A stretch of 45,624 nucleotides of DNA from Roseomonas sp. E05 (lineage in GTDB: Bacteria > Pseudomonadota > Alphaproteobacteria > Acetobacterales > Acetobacteraceae), in contig NZ_JASIRT010000039.1 of the NCBI RefSeq assembly GCF_030063475.1, forward strand, positions 1 through 45,624, given 5' to 3'. Shown here piece by piece: positions 26,113 to 32,701 of this stretch. The notes below the pieces were generated by a model. That model did not search any database. It was given only the letters and a program-made list of their open reading frames with translations, and was not told the origin of the DNA. Positions within the stretch are counted from its first letter, which is position 1, and every line of letters starts with the position of its first letter. The translations under genes were made by a program, and so were the position numbers.

Positions 26113-26877
26113 TTGACGGCATTGCGCCCCGCTTCCGCGATCATCCTGGCGGCCGGCATCGGCCGCCGCCTCGGCGCCGCCGACGACCGGCCGAAGATCC
26201 TGCTGGAGTTCGGCGGGCAGACCCTGCTCGCGCGGCACCTGGCGGCGCTCGGCCTGCACGGCGTGGCGGAGGTGAGCATCACCGTCGGCCATCAGCGCGC
26301 GCTGATCGAGGCGGAGGTGGCGCGGCTGAACTGGCCGGGCCGCGTGCGCTTCGTCGAGAACCCGCACTACCGCGAGGGCAGCCTGGTTTCCCTCGCGGTT
26401 CAGGCGGAGACGCTGCGCGCCGGTCATCCGCTGCTGCTGATGGATGGCGACGTGCTCTACGACCCGCGCATCCTCGCGCCGCTGGCGGAGGGGCCGGACG
26501 AGAACCTCCTGCTGCTCGACCGCGAGATCGAGCCGGGCGACGAGCCGGTGAAGATCTGCCTGCGCGGCGACACCATCGTCGATTTCCGCAAGCAGCCGGA
26601 GCATGCGCATGACCGGCACGGCGAGTCGGTCGGCTTCTTCCGTTTCACCGCCGCGACGGCGGCCGCCCTGGCCGACCGCTGCGAGGCCTATCTCGCGGCC
26701 GGGCGCCGGCAGGTGGAATACGAGGAGGCCATCCGCGACCTGATCCTCGCCGAGCCGGCGCGCTTCCGCGCGGTGGACATCACCGCGCTGCCCTGGACGG
26801 AGATCGACTTCCCTGAGGACGTCACCCGCGCGCGGGAGGAGATCCTGCCGCGGCTGGCGGAGGCCGCTCCGCCCTGA
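26113..26877 (+). CDS. Nucleotidyltransferase, phosphocholine/AEP cytidylyltransferase type
   Basis: A 254-residue stand-alone nucleotidyltransferase with an intact loop, L-A-A-G-I-G-R-R-L (12-20), and D-R-P-K (25-28). The metal aspartate is D113 in M-D-G-D-V-L-Y. The C-terminal W-T-E-I-D-F-P-E-D is typical of LicC/PntC-like cytidylyltransferases. Expected reaction: CTP plus phosphocholine or AEP to the CMP-linked product. The start is TTG 26113 or TTG 26122, both with weak ribosome sites; the latter is nearer the first strand. It diverges from aepX across 121 bases and precedes the pirin gene. With the degenerate loop in AepX, this is the better candidate for CMP-AEP formation. Confidence 0.85.
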   Translation: MTALRPASAIILAAGIGRRLGAADDRPKILLEFGGQTLLARHLAALGLHGVAEVSITVGHQRALIEAEVARLNWPGRVRFVENPHYREGSLVSLAVQAETLRAGHPLLLMDGDVLYDPRILAPLAEGPDENLLLLDREIEPGDEPVKICLRGDTIVDFRKQPEHAHDRHGESVGFFRFTAATAAALADRCEAYLAAGRRQVEYEEAIRDLILAEPARFRAVDITALPWTEIDFPEDVTRAREEILPRLAEAAPP

Positions 26878-26990
26878 GGCGCCGCCGCCGCGCGCACCGT
26901 CCCGCCGAAGTGAGGGATGCCGCAGCCCTTCCCCTTGCCGGGGGCGGGCCGCATCCCCGAGAGTGCAGCCCATCATTGATGGAGGGCGGC

Positions 26991-27962
26991 ATGAGCGTCG
27001 AGAACGACCCTGCGGATGCGCTGGTGCCGATGCCGGAGGGCCTGGAGCAGGTGATCCTCCCCCGGGCGCACGACGTCGGCGGCTTCGAGGTGCGGCGGGC
27101 CCTGCCGGCGCGGGGGCGGCAGATGGTCGGCCCCTTCATCTTCTTCGACCAGATGGGGCCGGGCGAGTTCCTGGCCGGCAAGGGCCTGGACGTGCGGCCG
27201 CACCCGCATATCGGCCTCTCCACCGTCACCTACCTGTTCGAGGGCGCCATCCAGCACCGCGACAGCCTCGGCTCCGACCAGCCGATCGTGCCGGGCGACG
27301 TCAACTGGATGACGGCGGGGCGCGGCATCGCGCATTCCGAGCGCACCGGCGCCGAACTCCGCCAGAGCGGCAGCCGCCTCTTCGGCATCCAGTCCTGGGT
27401 GGCGCTGCCGAAGCGCACCGAGGAGACCGCTCCTGCCTTCGCCCACCACGCGGCGGCCAGCCTGCCGGTGCTGGAGGATGGCGGCACCCGGCTGCGCCTG
27501 ATCGCCGGCGAGGGCTGGGGCGCCCGCGCGCCCGTCGCCACCTCCTCCGACCTGTTCTACGCCGACGCCACCCTCGCCCCCGGCGCCGCCCTGCCTTTGC
27601 CGGACCACCACGAGGAGCGGGCGGCCTATGTGCTGGAGGGGGAGGTGGAGGTCGCCGGCGAGCGCTTCGCCCCCGGCCGCATGCTGGTCTTCCGCGCCGG
27701 CGACGCCCTGGCGCTGCGGGCCGGCCCCTGGGGCGCGCGGCTGCTGCTGCTCGGCGGCGCGGTGATGGACGGGCCGCGCTACCTGTTCTGGAACTTCGTC
27801 GCCTCCTCGCGCGAGCGCATCGAGCAGGCCAAGGCGGACTGGAAGGCCGGCCGCTTCGCCCTGGTCCCGGGCGACGACAAGGAGTTCATCCCGCTGCCGG
27901 AGGAGCGCATCCGCCTCCGCGCCGGCACCCAGGCCACCGCGGCAGGCTCGCCGACGAGCTGA
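26991..27962 (+). CDS. Pirin family protein
   Basis: A 323-residue bicupin. The N-terminal cupin holds [14 protein letters not shown] and G-R-G-I-A-H-S-E, the three histidines and the glutamate that bind iron in pirins. The C-terminal half (about 190-290) is the second cupin, with [12 protein letters not shown]. Some bacterial pirins act as quercetinases or redox sensors; which applies is unknown. ATG 26991 has GGAGG six bases upstream; a longer frame to 26910 lacks conserved residues. It is 113 bases after the nucleotidyltransferase on the same strand. Not clearly tied to either neighbouring pathway. Confidence 0.92.
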   Translation: MSVENDPADALVPMPEGLEQVILPRAHDVGGFEVRRALPARGRQMVGPFIFFDQMGPGEFLAGKGLDVRPHPHIGLSTVTYLFEGAIQHRDSLGSDQPIVPGDVNWMTAGRGIAHSERTGAELRQSGSRLFGIQSWVALPKRTEETAPAFAHHAAASLPVLEDGGTRLRLIAGEGWGARAPVATSSDLFYADATLAPGAALPLPDHHEERAAYVLEGEVEVAGERFAPGRMLVFRAGDALALRAGPWGARLLLLGGAVMDGPRYLFWNFVASSRERIEQAKADWKAGRFALVPGDDKEFIPLPEERIRLRAGTQATAAGSPTS

Positions 27963-28076
27963 GCCGCCGTGCCGCGGCCAGGAGGGGCGCTGCCCCTCCG
28001 GACTCCCTCCTTCTTCTCTCGGTTTCCGGGTTCTGCCTGAGGCGACGTCATCCTGGGCTGCTCTGGCGGTGGTCGC

Positions 28077-28101
28077 CGCCGGGGCTGCTTCAGCCCCGGC
28101 G
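28077..28101 (+). terminator. Possible terminator of pirin gene
   Basis: An 11-bp GC stem with a 3-base loop lies about 115 bases past the pirin stop. No T tract follows. Confidence 0.4.
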
Positions 28102-28154
28102 TGAGCGCATGCAGCCCGCACAACGAACTGATAGAAAAGAAAGAAGAGGGGGCT

Positions 28155-28180
28155 CCGGGGGAGAATTCATTCTCCCCCGG
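28155..28180 (-). terminator. Terminator of the catabolic operon
   Basis: A 12-base arm (28155-28166) pairs with 28169-28180. On the minus strand it is followed by a pyrimidine run rich in T (ctcttctttcttttct), about 30 bases past the hydrolase stop. It doubles as a member of the palindromic repeat family. Confidence 0.6.
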
Positions 28181-28211
28181 TCCTGTCCCGGGGCAGAAGT
28201 GAGGACAGGCC

Positions 28212-28991
28212 TCAGGCGGCGGCCTCCAGAAAGTCCCGCATCGGCGCGAGCACCGCCTCCGGCCGCTCCGCCAGGGGCAGATGCGCCAGCCCCGGCAGCA
28301 CCACCAGCCGGGCGCCGGGGATGGCGTCGCGCAGCGCCTCGGCGGCGGCCACCGGCGTCGCCTGGTCCTCTTCGCCCACCAGCACCAGTGCCGGGCAGCG
28401 AATGCCGGGCGTCACGCCCGAAAGGTCGCAGGCGGCAATCGCCTCGGCGGCGCCGGCATAGCCCTCGGGCGCCGTGCGGCGCAGCATGGCGCGCAGCCCG
28501 GCCGCTTCCGGCGTGCCCTGGAAGCCCGGCGTCACCCAGCGGGCGCAGACCGGCTCCACCAGCGGCTCCATCCCCTCCCGCCGGGCCAGCGCCGCGCGCT
28601 GGTGCCAGAGCTCGACGGGCGGAATCGCCAGGGCGGTATCGCAGAGCACCAGGCTCGTCACCCGCTCCGGCGCCTGCGCCGCCATCGTCTGCGCCACCAG
28701 CCCGCCGATCGAGAGCCCGGCCACATGCGCCGCCCCGATGCGGAGGTCGTCGAGCAGCGCCAGCACGTCCGCCGCCATCTGCTCGATGCGGTAGGGGCCG
28801 GGCGGCACCGAGGTCAGCCCGTGCCCGCGCAGGTCGGGCCGCAGCACGCGGAAGCGGCCGGCCAGCGCCGCCGCCGGCGCGTCCCACACCTGCAGCCCGG
28901 TGCCGAGCGAGTGCAGCATCAGCAGCACGGGCGCCTCCTCCGGCCCGGCGACCTGGAAATGCATGTCGAGATCGCGGATGCGTCGGAACAT
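28212..28991 (-). CDS. Alpha/beta hydrolase, 3-oxoadipate enol-lactonase-like
   Basis: A 259-residue alpha/beta hydrolase with the triad S94 (G-L-S-I-G-G), D209 (E-E-D-Q-A-T-P) and H237 (G-L-A-H-L-P-L). The oxyanion region is H-S-L-G-T-G. The overall pattern (R-P-D-L-R-G-H-G-x-S/T) resembles PcaD 3-oxoadipate enol-lactonases and related ring-fission hydrolases. It is the last gene of the long minus-strand operon, 14 bases after the ABC ATPase. No beta-ketoadipate genes are nearby, so the natural substrate is probably a different lactone or ester. Confidence 0.85.
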   Translation of the reverse strand: MFRRIRDLDMHFQVAGPEEAPVLLMLHSLGTGLQVWDAPAAALAGRFRVLRPDLRGHGLTSVPPGPYRIEQMAADVLALLDDLRIGAAHVAGLSIGGLVAQTMAAQAPERVTSLVLCDTALAIPPVELWHQRAALARREGMEPLVEPVCARWVTPGFQGTPEAAGLRAMLRRTAPEGYAGAAEAIAACDLSGVTPGIRCPALVLVGEEDQATPVAAAEALRDAIPGARLVVLPGLAHLPLAERPEAVLAPMRDFLEAAA

Positions 28992-29005
28992 CGGCCGTCC
29001 TTCCC

Positions 29006-29791
29006 TTACAGCGCCAGCGTCTCGCGGATGCGGGCGCGGATCTGCGTCCGCTCCGCCTCGCCGGCGCCGGCCATGGTCGCCTCGTAGGCGATGCGCGCCG
29101 GCCGTTGCAGCACCACGATGCGGCTGCCGATCTCCAGCGCCTCGCCGATCGAATGGGTGATGAACACCGCCGTCCGCCCGGTCTCGCGCACCAGCTCGGA
29201 GAACTCGCCGCGCAGCCGCGAGGCGGTGATCTCGTCCAGCGCCGAGAAGGGCTCGTCGCAGAGCATGATCGGCGCCTCGGTGGCGAAGGCGCGGGCGATG
29301 GCGACGCGCTGCCGCATGCCGCCGGAGAGCGCGTGCGGATAGTCCGCCTCGTGCCCGTGCAGGCCGAGCCGCGCCAGCCAGTGCCGCGCCTTCGCGTGCC
29401 GTTCGGCCTTCGGCACGTCCATCATCTCCAGGCCGAAGGCGGCGTTGTCCAGCGCGTTGCGCCAGGGCAGCAGCCGGTCGTTCTGGAAGACGATGGAGAT
29501 GTGCCCGCGCAGCGCGGCGAAGTCGCGGAACGGGTCGTGCCCCTGCACCCGCAGCGTGCCGGCCGAGGGCGCCTGCAGCCCGGCGATCATGTTGAACAGC
29601 GTGGACTTGCCGCAGCCGGTCTTGCCGAGCAGCGCCACCAGCTCGCCGCGCCGCACCTCCAGGTCCACCGCGTCCACCGCCAGGAAGCCGCTCTCGCGGC
29701 TGCCGCCATACCATTTCGAGACACCCTCGAAGCGGATCTCCGCCGGGCCTGCCTGCCTCGCAGGCGGCGCCTGGTCGAACACCTCCGGCAT
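29006..29791 (-). CDS. ABC transporter ATP-binding protein (nitrate/sulfonate/taurine type)
   Basis: A 261-residue ATPase. Walker A is G-K-T-G-C-G-K-S-T (56-64), the Q-loop Q-N-D, the signature L-S-G-G-M-R-Q-R, Walker B I-M-L-C-D-E-P, and the H-loop T-H-S. It energises the importer with the permease 17 bases upstream and the Tat-exported binding protein. The start ATG 29791 has GGAG six bases upstream; a longer frame runs into the permease gene. It belongs to the SsuB/TauB subgroup, whose members import sulfonates, nitrate, thiamine precursors and aromatic acids. Confidence 0.93.
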   Translation of the reverse strand: MPEVFDQAPPARQAGPAEIRFEGVSKWYGGSRESGFLAVDAVDLEVRRGELVALLGKTGCGKSTLFNMIAGLQAPSAGTLRVQGHDPFRDFAALRGHISIVFQNDRLLPWRNALDNAAFGLEMMDVPKAERHAKARHWLARLGLHGHEADYPHALSGGMRQRVAIARAFATEAPIMLCDEPFSALDEITASRLRGEFSELVRETGRTAVFITHSIGEALEIGSRIVVLQRPARIAYEATMAGAGEAERTQIRARIRETLAL

Positions 29792-29808
29792 GGCCACTCC
29801 CCCCGCGC

Positions 29809-30621
29809 TCACAGCGCGCGCTCCGACACGGCACGGTAGCGGAAGGCGGCGGCCTCGATGGCGCTGATCGCCCATTGCACCAGCAGCACGAACAGCACGA
29901 GCTGCAGCGTCCAGGCCATGGCGCCCGCCATGTCGAACAACTGCTGCTGTTGCAGCAGCTCGTAGCCGACGCCGCCCGTCGCCCCCACCAGCTCGGCCAC
30001 CACGACGACGCGCGAGGCATTGCCCAGATTCACCTTCCAGGCCGTCAGGATGCCCGGCAGCACCGCCGGCCAGACCAGCCGGGAGAACATCTGCCAGCGG
30101 CGCGGCCGGAAGGAGGCGACCATCTCCGCGAGGTCGCGCGGGATCGAGCGGTAGGCGTCGAGCAGCTGGAAGGTGAAGGCCGGCAGCGTCGTCACCAGCA
30201 TGATGAAGAAGATCCGCACCTCGGTGCCGCGGAACCAGATCACCGCGAAGACCACCCAGGAGAGCGCCGGGATGCCCTGCAGGAAGGTCAGCAGCGGCGA
30301 GAGCAGCCGCGCCGTCAGGCGCGAGCGGCCCATCAGCGCCGCCAGCAGGCCACCGAGCAGGAAGGCCCCGGCCAGCCCGCCCAGGGTGCGCGCCACGGTG
30401 GCCAGCACCTCGCCGAGCAGCTCGCCGGTGGTGAGGATGGTCGCCGCCCGGCCGAGGATCTCCGTCACCGGCGGCAGCAGGTAGGGCGGCAGCACCGTCG
30501 AGCCGGCCTGCCAGAGCGCGGCGAGCGTCAGGAAGGGCAGCACCGTCAGCGCGGCGCGGCCGAAGGACCCCGCCGCCGACAGGCCGGGCAGGCGAGGGGC
30601 GGGGGCGGTTCCGCTGGCCAT
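29809..30621 (-). CDS. ABC transporter permease (SsuC/TauC type)
   Basis: A 270-residue inner-membrane permease with about six hydrophobic segments and the BPD_transp_1 signature. The EAA-like loop near 165-195 (L-A-E-M-V-A-S-F-R-P-R-R-W, then F-S-R-L-V-W-P-A-V-L-P-G-I) contacts the ATPase. ATG 30621 has AGGAG upstream and lies four bases after the binding-protein stop; ATG 30645 would overlap that gene. An unusual Q-Q-Q-Q run occurs in the segment before the last helix. Confidence 0.92.
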   Translation of the reverse strand: MASGTAPAPRLPGLSAAGSFGRAALTVLPFLTLAALWQAGSTVLPPYLLPPVTEILGRAATILTTGELLGEVLATVARTLGGLAGAFLLGGLLAALMGRSRLTARLLSPLLTFLQGIPALSWVVFAVIWFRGTEVRIFFIMLVTTLPAFTFQLLDAYRSIPRDLAEMVASFRPRRWQMFSRLVWPAVLPGILTAWKVNLGNASRVVVVAELVGATGGVGYELLQQQQLFDMAGAMAWTLQLVLFVLLVQWAISAIEAAAFRYRAVSERAL

Positions 30622-30625
30622 CGTC

Positions 30626-31648
30626 TCAGCTCTCCTGACCGTCATGGATGGTGGCGCCCGAGGGCAGGCCGGGCAGCAGACCGACCTCCTGGCCGGCGCG
30701 GTAGACCGCCTCGATCTCCTTGCGGATGCTGCCGGCCATGCGGACGTTGAGGCCGAGCCGCTCGTTGTTGCGGATCAGATCCGCCAGCGCCTTCTGCTCG
30801 TCGGCGCCGCCGCGCCCGGCGGCGAGCCGCGCGCCCTCGTCCGGGTTGGCCAGCAGCCATTCGGCGGCCTCGCGGTACATCGCGTGCAGCTTCGGCACCA
30901 GCGGCTTGTTGGAGGCCACCCACTCCTGGTGCGCGGCGAGGCCGAGATAGGGGATCTGCGCGCTGCCGGCGAAGTCCTGCCAGTTCTTCGCGATGCCGAG
31001 GTCGAGCATGCGGATCGAGGGCTTGCGCGCCTTCAGCAGCGTATAGGCCGGCTCCCAGAGCTGCACCGCCGCGGCGCGGTCGGCCATGGCATAGGCGACG
31101 AGCCCCGGCGGCGCGGTATTGACCACGCGGAACTTGTCGGGGTCGGCGCCCTGGCGGCGGGCGAACCAGGCGAACATCGCGTAGTTCGTGGTGCCGCGCG
31201 CGGCGGCGAGGTCCTGCCCCTCCAGGTCCTTCAGCGTCCGGATGGCCTCGCGGTTGGTCACCGCGGCGCCCCAGTAGTCGAACAGGTTCAGCAGATAGAC
31301 CGGCTTGATGCCGCGCTGCTCGGCGAGCCCGATGGTCAGCGGCGCCGCCGAGCCGCCGAGCTGGAACTCGCCGGTGTTGAACTGCGTGGCATAGGCGTCC
31401 GGCGTGCGCTCGACGAAGTCGATGTCGAGCCCCTGTTTCGCGTCCAGCCCGCGTTCCTTGATCACCGGCGGCAGGAAGGCGCCGAGCGAGGGCGCGCCGA
31501 AGACGGCGATGCGCAGCTTCCGCGCCGCCCCCTGGCCTCCCCCTTGGCCTCCCCCCTGGGCCAGCGCCGGCCGCGCCAGGGACCCGAGCAGCGCGAGCCC
31601 CGCGCCGCCGGCGATGACACCACGCCTGGAAAACCTGTTTGCGTCCAT
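30626..31648 (-). CDS. ABC transporter substrate-binding protein, Tat-exported
   Basis: A 340-residue periplasmic binding protein of the NMT1/SsuA/TauA type. Residues 1-30 form a Tat signal with S-R-R-G-V-I at 7-12, an Ala/Gly/Leu core and A-L-A-Q at cleavage. The mature start carries a flexible Q-G-G-G repeat (about 31-41). The rest has the family two-lobe pattern with G-G-S-A-A-P-L around 97-103. Tat export suggests it folds, perhaps with ligand, before export. It is the first transport gene, 75 bases after the amidohydrolase. The substrate is unknown; operon enzymes suggest an aromatic or heterocyclic carboxylate. Confidence 0.92.
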   Translation of the reverse strand: MDANRFSRRGVIAGGAGLALLGSLARPALAQGGGQGGGQGAARKLRIAVFGAPSLGAFLPPVIKERGLDAKQGLDIDFVERTPDAYATQFNTGEFQLGGSAAPLTIGLAEQRGIKPVYLLNLFDYWGAAVTNREAIRTLKDLEGQDLAAARGTTNYAMFAWFARRQGADPDKFRVVNTAPPGLVAYAMADRAAAVQLWEPAYTLLKARKPSIRMLDLGIAKNWQDFAGSAQIPYLGLAAHQEWVASNKPLVPKLHAMYREAAEWLLANPDEGARLAAGRGGADEQKALADLIRNNERLGLNVRMAGSIRKEIEAVYRAGQEVGLLPGLPSGATIHDGQES

Positions 31649-31723
31649 GGACGCGCCCTCCTCGTTCCGTTTCCAACCCGCCGCGGCCGTGCCCCCTCTG
31701 CGCGGGGCTTCGGCGCGGCGGCC

Positions 31724-32701
31724 TCAGCCGATGCGGAACAGCGCCGCCGCCGTGCCCGTCTCCATCGCCGCGCGCTCCGCGCCCTCGAAGCCCGCCGCCG
31801 CGATGATCGCGCGCGGCGCCAGGTCGCCGATCGGGAAGGGCATGTCGGAGCCCAGCATCAGCCGCTCCGCCCCCACCACCTCGGCGGCGAAGCGCAGCGC
31901 GCGCGGGTCGTGCAGGATGGTGTCGAACCACAGCGCGCGCAGGTTCGCCTCCGGATCGGCCAGCGAGGCGTCCAGCGCGTGGTTGCGCTTCAGCCGCCCC
32001 AGCACCATCGGCAGCCCGGCGCCGCCCACCGAGGCGACGATGCGCGCCCTCGCGTAGCGCAGCGGGTGCCCGGCATAGAGCAGCCGCGCCACGGCGATCA
32101 TCGTGTCGGTCACGCGGCCGACCGCATTGGCCATGCCGTAGTCATGCACGCGGTCGTCGCCGCTCTCGAAGACCGGATGGATGAAGACCACCGCCTTCAG
32201 CCGGTCCGCCGCCTCCCAGAAGGGCGCGAGTGCGGGGTCGTCCAGCACGCCGCCGGTGCCCTTGGGCTGGGTGCCGATCATCACGCCCGGGCAGCCGGCG
32301 GCCATGGCCTCCTCCAGCACCTCGGCGGCGGCGGCGCCGTCCTGCAGCGGCACGGTGCCGAGCGGCACGAAGTGGCGGTCGGCCTCGGCGGCGGCGACGA
32401 GATGGCGGTTGATCAGCCGCGACCAGGCGGCGCCTTCCTTGGCTGGCAGCTCATAGCCGTACATGTCGAGCCAGCCGCCGACCACCTGCCGGTCGATGCC
32501 CTGCTTCGCCATCCACTCGCGCCGCGCGGCGATGTCGAGCAGCGGCTTGCCCACCGGCCGCGTCGGCTTGCTGCCGGCGAAGGAGAAGCCGAAGCCGGGC
32601 CCGGATTCCACCAGCCGCAGGCTGGGGAACTCGGCGGCGCGGCCGCGCACCTCCTCCAGCAGCGGGGGCGGCACCAGATGGGCGTGGCAGTCGATGATCA
32701 T
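31724..32701 (-). CDS. Amidohydrolase 2 family, ACMSD-like
   Basis: A 325-residue metal-dependent TIM-barrel hydrolase or decarboxylase. H6 and H8 in D-C-H-A-H form the HxH site; F-I-H-P-V holds the next histidine, and G-S-D-M-P-F-P the catalytic aspartate near the C-terminus. The family includes 2-amino-3-carboxymuconate-6-semialdehyde decarboxylase, resorcylate decarboxylase and other non-oxidative aromatic acid decarboxylases. ATG 32701 overlaps the stop of the Mo subunit (ATGA), so hydroxylase and amidohydrolase are made together and likely act in sequence. Confidence 0.9.
   Translation of the reverse strand: MIIDCHAHLVPPPLLEEVRGRAAEFPSLRLVESGPGFGFSFAGSKPTRPVGKPLLDIAARREWMAKQGIDRQVVGGWLDMYGYELPAKEGAAWSRLINRHLVAAAEADRHFVPLGTVPLQDGAAAAEVLEEAMAAGCPGVMIGTQPKGTGGVLDDPALAPFWEAADRLKAVVFIHPVFESGDDRVHDYGMANAVGRVTDTMIAVARLLYAGHPLRYARARIVASVGGAGLPMVLGRLKRNHALDASLADPEANLRALWFDTILHDPRALRFAAEVVGAERLMLGSDMPFPIGDLAPRAIIAAAGFEGAERAAMETGTAAALFRIG

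Larger units (their letters stand above)
27981..28195. repeat. Intergenic palindromic repeat complex, copy 2
   Basis: Three structures lie in the pirin-hydrolase gap. GGAGGGGC (27981-27988) pairs with 27992-27999. An 11-bp stem pairs 28077-28087 with 28091-28101 (loop CTT). A palindrome spans 28155-28180 with core GAATTC, followed by a gtcccgggg block. The outer parts (ccctccttcttctctc near 28005; agaaagaagaggggg near 28137) form an imperfect long inverted repeat like that at 39773-39851. Both flanking genes end here. Confidence 0.6.
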
